A stretch of 64,000 nucleotides of DNA, taken from positions 311,354 through 375,353 of the forward strand of contig VXAA01000961.1 of NCBI GenBank assembly GCA_013399115.1. Reading direction: 5' to 3'. Below the pieces are notes generated by a model, which ran no database searches, was not told where the DNA came from, and saw only the letters and a list, made by a program, of their open reading frames with translations. Shown here piece after piece: positions 47,801 through 58,889 of this stretch. The position numbers and the translations under genes are program-made. The DNA is from Anseranas semipalmata. Lineage: Eukaryota > Chordata > Aves > Anseriformes > Anseranatidae. The number at the start of each line of letters is the position of its first letter. Positions within the stretch are counted from its first letter, which is position 1.

Positions 47801-50643
47801 TCCCTGGATCTCACTAGCTAAAATTCAAGGTTAGCCTTTCCAGTTTCAGCTCCCCAGAAGCCTTCCTGACAGGTCAGGAGATGCCAGGCCTTGCTCCCCA
47901 GTGACACAAACCAGTTGAACTGGGCAAGTAAGGATGATCTCAGGTCAGTTCAGAATGTCCCCCAAGTCGTGACCATAAATTAACACCTTAGAATAAACAA
48001 ATTATAAAAAGTGGGATATGAAAAACGATGACTTTGTGGTTGAATGTTTCCTGTTGCACAGATATATTTAAGGTACAGATTAAGTTCCTTCACCCTCATG
48101 ATGTGACCAGTAACACATTCCTCTATATTGCTTTCTCACTTTCTCATTGATTCATCTCAACATTTTTAATAATTGTTGGTTTTAAGAGCAGAAAATGTTG
48201 AGAAACGAGAGAAATCTTGTTTCACTTAAGGGTCACCTCTTAGCAACAAAGCTGTCTCTAGTACTATTAATACCCAACTTACTTAAGCAAAATGTTAAGA
48301 AACTGAAAAAAGCAAAACCTTCTGACGCAGAAAGAAGCGAGAAGCTCATGTATGCTAAAGTTCTCCCAGACAGGTTTACATCCCTCATCTCCATAAAGCG
48401 GAAAAGTATTAAGAAGTGGGGCATAACCAATGAAGTAACCCCTGGGGCAAATCATACTGCAATTATTCATTAATTGTTTCATTTCTTCAATGCAGAGACT
48501 TAAAAAAAAAAAAAAAAAGCCTGACTTTTTCTTTTGTGTTTGACTGTGTTGAAGGAAAGCCTCAGCACAGCATTTTGCTGGTGCTGTGCATCCAGCTGGC
48601 GGTGGACCAGCTAAGGAGCGGCGCTGAGCCCCAGCCCTCATCCACAGCCTTCACAGCTCCAAGCAAGAGCTTGTCCAAGGGGCAGGGAGCTGCCTGCGTG
48701 GGCAGGGAGGAAGCCAGGAATGCTGCGGCGTGGCTTGGGGACAGGAGATGGGGAGATAGCAGGGGCCACCAGCGGGTATGTGGGATGAGGGAGCTTCCTT
48801 TTCCTCCTTGTTGGGCCCTGGGCAAGGACAGCCCGATCTATAAACAGCCGGGGGGGCTGTTTGGAGGGAAAAAGCTCCATGTCCTCCGATGAGGGAGGCG
48901 GTGTTTGGGGAGAAAAAGATGTTTGAGCTTTGCCTCAAGCCACTGCTATTTTTAATATAGCTGCTGGACTGTTTTCCAGCCCTGAGGTGGAGCAGGTCTT
49001 ACAACATGACAAGCTTTGTAATTGGTTGGGCACAAAGAGCGCTGCACACTTACTGCATGGGATGTTGCATTTCATGCCTCAGTTTGCATTGACATCACTC
49101 ATAATGCGATCAAAGAGCACTATGAAGAAAAAGAAAAACAAAAAATCCCAACCCTCAGCCCTCCTAAACTGTCTTCTGTTTACCTTTTTTTTTGCTGCTT
49201 TTTAAAGTAAACCTTGAATGAACAATGAATTGCTGCAACTCCACTGAGCTTTAGTTTTTCCTCATGCCAAAGATGTAATGGAAAAATGACTCTTAGTGGG
49301 GAAGGGCCATGGCATCCAAGGGAAAAATATGTCCATTGCAACTCCCTCTCTGTGATACCCTTAGGAAATGCATTCTGCCAACAGATGCCAAAGGTAAACT
49401 GTACCATATGCCTGACACCACATCCACCTGGCTGACATATTAGGATCAAAACAGAAGAGAAAGCACATATTGAAGCACACGCATACACAGATGGAAAAAT
49501 GGCATTGGGAGCAACCTAATTGGTTAGGGGTATCTCTGTGCATCGACTACATTTAAATTTCAGATTAATGTGCAACCACAGTAACGTACAAGCTCAGGGA
49601 CCACAGGAAGGATGCATTACATACAGAAATCCTATGCAGAACTGATGTTTAGAAGATGGTCCAGAGAGTCGGTTTTTGCGATGGTATCACATATACCACA
49701 GGAAGCCATCTCAGATCCACATGAGGCCTGAAACCCACAGCCTGTCCCCCTGCAGCTCATGCACTGGTGGGACAGTCTAGTTATTATTAAAAATGCAAAC
49801 ATCAGGTTGGCTGCTGTGTCTGGCAGACTGTGTATTTAAAGCCTTTGGCAGTGGAAGGTCAGCATGAAGTAGATTGGATACAGATCTGGTTACAGACTTG
49901 CTGTAAGATCGAGACGCAATTTGCTGTAAAGCTCAAAGCAGATGTATTCAGCCTTTCCCAAGGCTGAGCTTAGAAGCCAGATGAAAAGGCAGATTCAGAC
50001 ATTTCACTGCTCCATCTTGGTGTGTGGCCCACAGGACTTGAACTCAAACCTCTGGTCTGAAAGGGGGTCCTGTTGGTTGGCTGTGCACAACTGATGTGCG
50101 CACACCAGCACATCCAGCCAGCCATAGCATGGAGACTGTAAATACCACGGATATGATGAGCCAGGACACAGACACTTGCTGCTCCCAAGACCTCCAAACC
50201 TCCTGCAGTGGCCCTGGGTTTCTCTGTACCCGTGGCATTATGTGAAGGAGAAATTTTACAGAAACGGGACAGCAATGTGTTTTGTTAACCTGTATGACTA
50301 AGGCTGTGATATTTTTCTTACATTCTCTACTGAAGATAACAGCTTTCTTCCACCAACTTCTTTCATTTAGTTCTGGGTGGATTGCTTTGGCCGTCACAAG
50401 CAAAATATAAACAGAAGTTACCATTTCTCAAAATAATTTCCTTCTATCTTATTTGCACTCAATGTTTATCCTTTTTAAAGAACTTCTCCATCCTAACTTG
50501 TCTATATTTTGCAAACAAGTGAATATATACATTTGCATGTAAACATACACATAAGAACACACACATACAAATACACATATATACACAAATTCCCTATAGA
50601 ATTCACTAAACTGCAAATGTTAGTTCTTTAATGCTTTTATATA
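44845..50643. other. Long single-copy noncoding stretch with few features
   Basis: A poly(A) run lies at 48502-48518, preceded by a 92-codon Lys-rich frame (48195-48473) that I do not recognise. No AATAAA sits where a processed copy would show it. The segment 48600-48890 is GC-richer, with overlapping frames on both strands. An inverted repeat, GGTAAC...GTTACC, is near 45601-45618. 50520-50595 is a degenerate AC/AT-rich tract. Confidence 0.5.
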
Positions 50644-50717
50644 TACTGTACAGTATACTGTTACAGCGGAGTTGAGGGATTCAATTCGCTGTTTGGCACA
50701 GTACTGTTGGTACAGTA
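50644..50717. other. Imperfect hairpin of about 74 bases, pre-miRNA-like in size
   Basis: Paired segments from outside in: TACTGTAC (50644-50651) with GTACAGTA (50710-50717); AGT (50652-50654) with ACT (50703-50705); ACTGT (50657-50661) with ACAGT (50698-50702); ACAGCG (50663-50668) with CGCTGT (50687-50692); then AG/TT and TTGA (50672-50675) with TCAA (50681-50684), around a GGGAT loop. That is about 28 base pairs, with 3'-side bulges of 4 and 5 bases. A perfect 16-base palindrome (50642-50657) overlaps the left arm and could fold on its own instead. It matches no microRNA I recall. Confidence 0.3.
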
Positions 50718-53272
50718 ATTTTTATTTTCCTAGATTAGATTTTCAAGTTTCTCCTCTTTGCAATTTCTGAGTAGTTTTAAAATATCAATAAATGTCCAAA
50801 ATGCAGTGGGAACTTCACATAGTTCTTCCTCTGTTCTTTACAGCTGCTTTAATGGAATAAAATCACTTTGAAATGCTTGAAATATTTTAGGTTCTGATTA
50901 CTATTTTTTGCTCTCCTCCTTTTTTCCTTGCCCAAGACCAGTTTCATTTTTGATTGTCTTCCATAAAAAAAAAAAAAAAAAAAAAAGTAAACCTATCAGA
51001 ATTAACACTTCAGGGGAAAAAAAAAAGACCTGTGAAGATTTTGCATATTTCCTTTATGAATTTGTTCCTATGAAGTCATTCATTGAATATTCCTGCAAGT
51101 CATCAATTCATGAGAAATTTTTGATAATATTACAGTGTCATAATCTGAGAGGCAATGTTTTTACTGGCCAACAGGTCTCATGGCATTTCAGCTTGGACAG
51201 AGCCTCTGAGGCCACCTCAGGGTAAAGAGAGGTGGCTGGGGTGTCCTTATGCCTTGGCAAGTCCCAGCTGCCTTGTTTCATGTCAGGCAGCACTTCAGTC
51301 CTTCACTAACTGTAAGTTCTGCACTGCACAAGGACTCTTTGAATTCCTTCTTCTAAGGGTGACTCAGACTGCAGGAACTTAGGCTTAAAGTAATTCACGC
51401 TCAGTTACCTTTATAACTTGTCCTTTAATTAACCGATGCGTGCAAGAAACCTGTTCTCCTAGCTATTCAAAATGTGGCTATTCAACAATAATCCATGGTC
51501 TTGTACTGTATCAGCAGTCACCAGCACAAACTATTGCAGCTACCTGACTTGATTAGTTCAGACACAAGTGAAGTCACTGTAAATAAAGGAACATTGTTTC
51601 AGGTCAGCTTTTCCTATGAGCATGATTATAGATTTAAGGCCAATTCAAAACCGAGTTCCTAAGAAGTCATAGAATACTGAAGACTACTAATTGTATACAT
51701 CCTGAGCTGATGAAACTGGTTATCTTTAAGAACAAATGGGTCTATTTTCTTGACCTGAGCTCTGGTGGGAGCATTTGCCAAAATGCGTAGACCCCCCACA
51801 AACTACTGAGTAGTAATACACCTAGATAAAAGCCCTGAATTTCTGCCTTCAGGATTACTTAGGCTTCTCCTCTCTACTTCCGTACAGTGTTAACTGACCA
51901 GTAAATTCTAAAAATGAATCCATTTTACTTATAGGTGAAAAATGTATGATAATATATTTTCTCCACCAACAAAGCTGGCTTGTAGGACTGTCCAGAGCTG
52001 CCTGTTCCCACCTCCACATTGTTATCATACTGCCTTCACAGTTGTGCCAACACTGACTGTTTGCAGGGCTGCCCTATAAACTGGATCAGTGAACTGACCT
52101 GGGTTAAAAGACCTCAGACAAAACAAAACAAAACAAAACAAAACAAAACAAAACACATCTGGGGCTGCACTGGTGATGAAGAAAATGTAATGTGAAGCTA
52201 TGGCTTCCCTCAGACCCTCTTTCAAAATAGTGTAATTCTTTGATGAATAAAATACCCTAAGTTTCCTTACTGTGGCTCCATTTTAGTTCTAATTCAGGTC
52301 GGAAAGTATCAGCACGTCCATTTTTTATAAGGAACAGAAATTCCATTGTCATTTAAACAACTGGGGCTCTTTCAAAGCAGGGAAAAATACTTTTAATGGC
52401 AGACTATGAAAATGGTGATTCTTAGTGGTATTTTTGAACTCTGCTTTTTTTTCTTTTTTTTTTCCCCCTTAAAATTTTCCTTTTTCTTTTCCTTCATTTA
52501 TCTTGCAGAGGGAAAGAAAAGCTTGAAAACATGCAAGTAGAAACTCATCAGACCTGCCTCACCTCATCATGATGGATTCCTCACCTGAACACAGAAGAAA
52601 GCCACAGGCCTCCAGCTGCTCCCCTGCTGCCTCCCAAGCAGTCAGGGAGAGGGAGGCTGACACTTTATGAAGAACTAAGCCCAGCTGGACCTGAAATCTG
52701 CTCACCTCTCATCAGTGGGACTCCCCTCAACAGAGGAACCCCAGTCTCCTCTTTTCCCAGAAAAGTTTCCTTCAGCTCTCTGGCTCTCCTAAAAAATCTC
52801 ATGTTGATGCAGTATCTCTGTACTCCAGAGTGATCCAGCTACAGCCCCTCAATCCCAGCCTCCAGGACATTTTACCTCTTCTCCCCCAAAGTACTTGTCC
52901 CTTCACACATCCACCTGAGACCTGGTGGCACCAGCTCTTCCACCCTCCCACTCCACCTACATCCAGCACCCTAGACATTACCTGCAAACCCTGGTGATCC
53001 TCAACCAGCCCTTAGGCAGCAAACGGAAAACGTACACAGAAAGTCCAGATGTTGTACCTATTCACACACCCCCATAAACCCACCTTTCACTCAGAATACC
53101 CAACTGAAACCCATTCACACTCTGTTTGTCCGAACTACACAGCTTCAGGCAGCCAGTTGCCTACCACAGCTCTGAAAAGATATATTTACTCTATGCAGAG
53201 ACATATGTTCATATAAATTATTTGCAAATCTGCACATTAGTTCATTCAAAAATGAGCATAAGATGTCATGTG
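50718..53272. other. Noncoding stretch with A-rich tracts and a strong acceptor-like sequence
   Basis: A poly(A) run lies at 50965-50986 and a second A-run near 51018-51027. A pyrimidine-rich stretch from about 52442 ends in TTATCTTGCAG at 52508, a good 3' splice-site match. The DNA after it is not open in a recognisable frame. No repeat family was recognised in 52509-53272. Confidence 0.45.
52119..52156 (+). repeat. (CAAAA)n pentanucleotide microsatellite
   Basis: About seven to eight perfect CAAAA units following CCTCAGA and preceding CACATCTGG. It is the same motif as the tract at 58119. Confidence 0.95.
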
Positions 53273-53758
53273 TACAAAAAGGATGTAAAACTGCTGGAGA
53301 GTGTCCAGAGGAGGGCGACGAAGATGGTGAAGGGCCTAGAGGGGAAGATGTATGAGGAGCGGCTGAGGTCACTTGGCCTGTTCAGCCTGGAGAAGAGGAG
53401 GCTGAGGGGAGACCTCATCGCAGTCTACAACTTCCTTGCGAGGGGGAGCGGAGGGCCAGGCGGCGACCTATTCTCCTTAATCACCAGTGATAGAACCCGC
53501 GGCAGTGGTGTCAAGCTGAGGCAGGGGAGGTTTAGGCTAGACATCAGGAAGAGGTTCTTCACTGAGAGGGTGGTTGCACACTGGAACAGGCTCCCCAGTG
53601 AAGTAGTCACTGCACCAAGCCTGTCTGAATTTAAGAGGCATTTGGACTGTGAACTTAGTCACAGTCTAAAATTTTGGGTAGACCTGTGCAGTGCCAGGAG
53701 TTGGACTCGATGATCCTTATGGGTCCCTTCCAGCTCGGGATATTCTATGATTCTATGT
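53273..53758 (+). mobile_element. CR1 LINE, 5'-truncated, sense, with the C-terminal end of ORF2 still open
   Basis: About 485 bases of CR1 3' end finish in TATTCTATGATTCTATG. The frame running to 53713 is free of stops across the element and translates to the CR1 ORF2 C-terminus: VQRRATKMV near its start, [20 protein letters not shown], then [14 protein letters not shown] and [11 protein letters not shown]2 encodes endonuclease and reverse transcriptase, but both catalytic domains lie upstream and are missing, so this is a dead copy. The absence of stops points to a younger insertion than the other copies here. ATGTG precedes the element (53268-53272) and overlaps its end, a possible short target duplication. 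Confidence 0.96.
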
Positions 53759-53886
53759 GGAAATGTGAAGAATTTAGCAGCCCGGTAACTGACGTCAGCC
53801 TGCCTCTGCAGACAGCTGGAGCAATAGCTGTAAGTGGCCTGCTCTGGCCACGTTCACTTTGAAACCAGCTGCCTCCTCAGGGACAG
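53759..53886. other. Spacer of about 130 bases between a CR1 and an LTR
   Basis: Short single-copy DNA. Its closeness to both elements shows two independent insertions close together. Confidence 0.6.
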
Positions 53887-54682
53887 TATATTGGGTTTAT
53901 GTGGCAATGCTTCGGTATCAGGAGGGCTGCAGCGGTGGCCTCTGTGAGGAGAGATGAGGAGTTACCCTGGTGTCAGACAGAGACAGGTCCAGCCAGCTCC
54001 AAAACAGACCCACCACAGGGCAGTGAATGACATGGGTTGCTCCTCTGTGAGAGCACATTTAAGAAACAGTAAAAAAAACACTGCGCCACAGCAGCTGGGA
54101 GGGAGGAGTGAGAAACAGCCCTGCAGGCACCCAGGGCAGTGCAGAAGGAGGGCAGGAGGGGCTCCAGGCGCCGCAGCAGAAGTTCCCCTGCGGCCCGTGG
54201 AGAGGCCCATGGTGGAGCAGGCCGTCCCCCTGCAGCCCATGGGTACCNAGCCCACACAGGATCAGATCGGGAAGGACGGCATCCCGTGGGAGGGACCCCA
54301 CGTGGAGCAGGGGCAGAGAGTGACCGTGAAGGAGCTTCAGAGGTGAACTGACCACAGCCCTCATCCCCCTGAACTGCTCAGGGGGAAGAAGTTGAAGAGT
54401 CAGGAGTGAAGCTGAGCCTGAGAAGGGGGATGGGGAGGAAGGTTTTTTTAGTTTTGTTTTTGTTTTTCTCCTTCCTAGTTTATTTTTAATTGGCAATAAA
54501 TTAAATTAAGCCTCTCCAAGTTAAGTCTGGTTTGCACATGACAGTAATTGATGTACAATCTTTCTGTCCTTATCTTGGCCCACAAGCTTTTTTCATCCTA
54601 TTTTCTCCCTCTGTTCTGCTGAGGAGGAGAGAGAGAGCAGCTGGGTGGGCACTGGGCAACCCGCCAGGGTCAGCCCACCACA
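53887..54682 (+). mobile_element. Solitary LTR of an avian endogenous retrovirus
   Basis: About 796 bases with the layout of an avian retroviral LTR. The left end is near TATATTGGGTTTATGTGGCA and the right end is CAGCCCACCACA. The interior has GTGGAGCAGG/CTGCAGCCCATGG-type repeats, a degenerate TATA-like CATTTAAG near 54056, and a polyadenylation signal AATAAA at 54495-54500 followed by a T/G-rich region. No gag, pol or env remnant flanks it, so it is a solo LTR left by recombination. The 5' TG appears mutated to TA. Flanking duplications are unclear; only ACAG is shared. One N is at 54248. The family resemblance is from memory, and class (ERVK or ERVL) is undecided. Confidence 0.8.
54495..54500 (+). 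terminator. LTR polyadenylation signal AATAAA
   Basis: AATAAA in the context TTGGCAATAAATTAAATTAA, located about 190 bases before the LTR end. This position suits the R region. It could end transcripts that enter from upstream. Confidence 0.5.
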
Positions 54683-55470
54683 GATAGACATAGACATCAG
54701 GTAGGAGTAAAGTCCAGTGCAGATGAAGGGGTACATCAAAGTCCAAAGTAGGGGGTGCCCGGGGCTTTGTTTTGCTTTCATTCAGGCTTGCTGAACTTGG
54801 TTTTCCGCAAGCCCTGTTCCTTCTAAGATGCCTTCACTCCACCTAGTTCTGGGTAAGGAAAAGAACAAATCCAAAGGCCAAGCTTTTCGATGTGTAATGC
54901 AGAACAAGGATTTCTACATGAAGAGTGTTGTCAGAGTTTGGAAGTACATCAGCACGGAAACAAGGACCTTTTACCTTCCAGCAAGAAAAACCATCTTCCA
55001 GAGAAATATTTAACTCTGCTTTCAGACAGACAGTCCAATGTGGGTGAGGATGTGCTTATTTTGGCTAGACTCTCCTAAACTGAACTGTTTTGTGTGTGGT
55101 TAGGAGTGTTGGATGCTAGCTCAGTAATTTGCTAGTGGCATCTTGTGGTAAGTAGTTCTCGCGAGGAGGTTGACTAAACAGCCAAAATGTAGGTCACCAG
55201 TGGGTGGAGTTCACAATCTCCCAACTCTGCTGAACTCAGGATGCAGAAGCTACTTCTCCTGCAGAATCTGAAATTTGTCATGAAGCCTGGAAACTTTGCC
55301 ATTATATATAAGCATTCAGGATAAGAATTTAATTGGGTACTCATTTATGTGTAATGGTCTATAATTCCTAGTCTGCTACTGAATTACCTGTCATTTAGAA
55401 CTTAAGGACATGCGCAAAGATGTGGGTCTTACTCTTCAGGGTTTAAATATGCATGGATATTGCAGTTATT

Positions 55471-55498
55471 AAAAACAACAACAACAACAACAAACAAA
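55471..55498 (+). repeat. (CAA)n tract
   Basis: About seven CAA units after an A-run. Confidence 0.9.
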
Positions 55499-55799
55499 TT
55501 CTGTTAATAAAATCAAAGCTCATTAGCCATATTTCAAAAGTGTGTCCTTCCCATTGCAGTCACAGTAGTTCAGAGTGATCTTCTGACGCCTGAGCTTTGA
55601 TGGTCATTTGACTGGCAGGGCTTTGCAGCAATGGTGGGTGACAGCCTTGAAGTTTTCCATCCATGCCTGTCTCCCAGCTGTCTGGCCAAACATTCAGCAA
55701 GGGCAATGAGGAGAAGGCACACATTTCTCAAATGACAATTTAAAAGAAGTTGTATGGCATTGTACTAGTCTTTATCCTTCCTGACACACATATTTCAGA

Positions 55800-55852
55800 A
55801 AACAACAACAAAGCAAAACAACAACAACAAGCAAACAAACAACAACAACAAA
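55800..55852 (+). repeat. Interrupted (CAA)n tract
   Basis: CAA units interrupted by AAGCAAAACA and GCAAACAAAC. The total is about 53 bases. Confidence 0.9.
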
Positions 55853-56385
55853 AATAATTTTTCTAAACAAAGAAGCCAAAACAACACACCCTTTTATGCC
55901 TGCACACCCTCTATAGCCACCTTAACTCCAGGCTAAACCACTTTTGTATATCTGCATAATCTTAAACCTTAGCAAATTAGAAAATAAATAGGTGTGTATG
56001 CATTTGAAACAGCACTTTCTCCTCCAGGCTTTATCTCTCTGTAACTGTTGAAGTTGCCTGACAAGTCTGTTCCTCAGAGTCCTGTCACACAGATCTACAG
56101 TGGAAAGGTTTCAGCAGACGTGCCATTACGATTGTCACTGGGATGCTTTGGGGGGATTTGTGAAAAACAGCTGCCCCTGGAGAAGACATGAACAGGTCTA
56201 TTCTGTGTGCAGAGGCTGCACAGACATGGAGTTACTGCATATAGCACCTCTGATACAGCCCGTATCAGACTTACTGCCTAAAAAAACCCCGCTTCAGTTG
56301 TCCCTCTGCCAATAGTAAACACACCAGGGCAGTTAGAAAGTGACCTGTGTGATGTCTTTGTGAGATGTACTGGTATGCTTCGTGG

Positions 56386-56401
56386 AAAAAAAAAAAAAAA
56401 A
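56386..56401 (+). repeat. Poly(A) run
   Basis: Sixteen A bases following CTTCGTGG. No retroposon body was recognised upstream. A 71-codon frame at 56100-56315 has no similarity that I know. Confidence 0.9.
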
Positions 56402-56959
56402 GAAGCTCATGAGTATATCTGGTGCTGAAGGCTTCAAACAAGCAGGACTTTTATTCCTACCAAATAATGTAAACAGAAACTTGTGCCATAGGGCTTCATG
56501 TTTGTAAGTCTACTACCTGGTGGGAAAGGGATTAACTGTAAATGAAGGTGTTTCATGAAAAGGAAGCACTGCTGGCATCAACACCAGCTCTACATCAGGA
56601 TACATTTTAATGTAAATGCTTGTTCTTTTTGCTCAGTCCAAGCAGTCAGCCTCCATTGGGCATACTCTCCCATCAGACTGGTCCCTTCAAAGGGCAGGGG
56701 TGCTCAGTCCATGAAGCCAAAGGAGGAAATAAAATAGCAGCAAAATGACCAGCACAGACTAGTCAAGAAGGGGTTGGGGAAATAAGAAGTTATTGGGCAC
56801 TAAAGAAACTTTACAGGTAAAAACACAGGTGTCCAAGGAGAGGTATGCACTGTGGGATGAGACAGGTTTGTTGCCACTTGGGTGTGTAGGCAGCCAAATT
56901 CTACCCAGGTTGCACATTAGGTATCAGATTGCTTTCCTTGATCAGCTATATATGGACAT

Positions 56960-57052
56960 CCTGGAGTCTACACAGGAAATCTGTGGTGGAGTAAGAAACC
57001 GATTCCTGATTTTCCAAATCCCAGTGCCTTAACCACAGACTCCTCTACCTCC
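56960..57052 (+). mobile_element. MIR-type SINE fragment, 3' half, sense
   Basis: The block 'cacaggaaatctgtggtggagtaagaaac' followed by 'cccagtgccttaaccacagactcc' matches the distal half of amniote MIR-like SINEs ('...aagtctgtggcagagc...' and '...cagtgccttaaccac...'). The GAGGAAACTGAGGC core is not preserved upstream. Assignment to MIR as opposed to a related core-SINE is uncertain. Confidence 0.6.
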
Positions 57053-58118
57053 AGTGACTCTGATCACACAGGGCTGTTGCTTTGCCATAAGTATTTATTT
57101 CTCTGGAGTTCTTCCAAATTAGCACTGATACGAGAACAGAGATAGGCCCTTCCGACACAAAATAAACATGGGTAGTCCATAAATGTTAATCATACAATAC
57201 AAATATCGCTACATTCGGAGAGTACAGACTCCCACTCCAAAATGCTGACAGCTGGAGTTTGTTTTCTTTAAGATTAAACACCGATTATTTTAATAGGCTT
57301 TGTCTCAGTAATTTATCTTAACATTATGGTTAATATCTGACAATTATGCTAGATTAACAACCAAGAGTAATGGAAAGACTGAGGTAAATATATTCAGAAC
57401 AGACTCCCATGAAGTTAACATAAAGCTGTTTACTGTCAGGGGAAGGTTTTCTATTATAAACAAGTATGCTACTATTAATGCTGATGTATAACTACCTAGG
57501 GATAGCAAGCAGGCCCTTTGTAACTTCAAATGTTAAGTAACTATATCATGACAAAGCTAAGGCTTTAAATGTAAAAATTATTGGTGTTTCTCATTTAAAA
57601 AAAAAATAAATAATAAAATAACAACAAAACCCTGCAATGCTCTGCCTCTTCTTGTCTCCCCGTCATGATTGTTGGCTCTCCCAGCCTTTGTAGTTGCTCT
57701 GCCTGTCCATTCAGTACATACATGTCTGGTCAAAGATTGAAACCAACAGAATCAGATTTCATAGGATGCTCTGGTATCTAAAGAATGATGCAAGGGTGAG
57801 ACAATGTACAGGAAGGAATTTAAACCTGATTGAAAAATAGTGTGAGAGAGGATCTTCAGCCTGAGAACTCACAGAGTGAAAAACAAGGGGGTGCACAGAT
57901 TTTTTTTATATATTCATGCTTCATTAAAATGACATTCAGTAAAGTACATCATTAAAAATAACCCCAAAGGTTCCAGGTTCCTTAACTGATGATGTTTCTG
58001 CCCAACAAACTACAGATACTGAAACACTGCAGAACTTCCACCGAGCTGCACCCCAGAAATCATTTGGACAATACATATATAATATTTTAAGCATAATATT
58101 AGATAGAAATATCTTTAT
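57053..58118. other. AT-rich noncoding stretch
   Basis: Homeodomain-like TTAAT strings are frequent in 57180-57350. An A-run passing into AATA repeats lies at 57597-57620. No gene is recognised. Confidence 0.5.
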
Positions 58119-58155
58119 TAAAACAAAACAAAACAAAACAAAACAAAAAAAAAAC
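58119..58155 (+). repeat. (AAAAC)n pentanucleotide microsatellite ending in poly(A)
   Basis: About six AAAAC units followed by an A-run. It is the same class as the tract at 52119. Confidence 0.93.
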
Positions 58156-58435
58156 CTGCTGTTTTCATTGCTTGCATTTCATGAATGGTTAGGCAAGGAA
58201 CATGGTTGTGTGTACAAATACTGAAGTCCAGGACATTGATAAAGGCACGGATTTCCACTTCTGTAGTATGGCAAGTGTTCTGATCAGTACACAGACCTAT
58301 AATACAGGATTTCCAATGTGCACTGATGCCCTTCAGCATTCAACCTGTGGTTCCTAGACTCTGAGCATGATGATTTGACTGTTCCTGGAGATAGTGCTGT
58401 CAGTGCTGCCACATTTAATCCACTGTGCAAGCGGA
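58156..58435. other. Noncoding spacer before the CR1 block
   Basis: About 280 bases of ordinary DNA. The overlapping frame of 134 codons (58375-58779) runs from here into the CR1 and has no meaning of its own. Confidence 0.55.
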
Positions 58436-58735
58436 TTTCATGGAACCACAGAATCAGAGTGGCTGAGGTTGGACGGCACCTCTGGACACCATCCAGTCCA
58501 ACCACACGCTCAGAGCAGAGAAAATTGCTCAGGATCATGCCCAGATGGGTTTTCAGTGTCTGCAAGGATGGAGACCTCACAGCCTCTCTCTGCATCCTGT
58601 TTCAGGGCTTGATCACCCTCATATTAAAGTTTTTTCTTACAATTAAACAGAATTTCTTGTATTTTTATTTGTGCCTATTTTCTCATGTCATTTCATTGGA
58701 TACCACTGAGAAGAGTCTGACTGTCTTTTTAATTT

Positions 58736-58889
58736 GTTATTATGTCTTTTTATTATGTCTGATGTCATATTTGAATTAGAATTACAACAGCTCAACTGGA
58801 AGGGACCTACAAAGATCATTGAGTCCAACTGCCATGTCATAATGTTATGTGATTATTAGACATTATTATGCCTTATGTCTTATTATTTG
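58736..58889. repeat. AT-rich TTATTATGTC-like filler within the CR1
   Basis: Units resembling TTATTATGTC recur on both sides of the small CR1: TTATTATGTCTTTTTATTAT on the left, and GACATTATTATGCC and TTATGTCTTATTATTTG on the right. This suggests a local AT-rich repeat expansion inside the outer CR1 that then received the second insertion. Confidence 0.5.
58770..58833 (-). mobile_element. Minimal CR1 3' end inserted within the outer CR1
   Basis: Reads TTAGAATTACAACAGCTCAA then 'ctggaagggacctacaaagatcattgagtccaactgcc', the complement of the last 60 or so bases of a CR1. It is flanked exactly by an 8-base direct repeat, ATGTCATA, at 58762-58769 and 58834-58841, which is a convincing target-site duplication. 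It is among the shortest CR1 insertions one can still identify. Confidence 0.88.

Larger units (their letters stand above)
54683..56959. other. Noncoding stretch with two (CAA)n tracts and a poly(A)
   Basis: Holds CAA-rich tracts at 55471-55498 and 55800-55852 and an A-run at 56386-56401. A CCACCAGTGGGTGG-like palindromic string near 55196-55206 was noted. No exon recognised. Confidence 0.5.

Noticed and set aside
48195..48518. Lys-rich 92-codon frame followed by poly(A), as a processed pseudogene
   Set aside because: No poly(A) signal sits at the right distance, no flanking direct repeat was found, and the translation matches nothing I know.
49985..50060. Region with 'gacttgaactcaaacc' as a tRNA or SINE B-box
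   Set aside because: There is no cloverleaf, no A-box at the proper distance, and no further SINE similarity.
50644..50720. Possible miR-101 or miR-144 gene, from ACAGTACTGT/TACAGTA strings
   Set aside because: The mature sequences of those microRNAs are not present. Only short ACAGTA-type strings are shared, so the hairpin is reported without a name.
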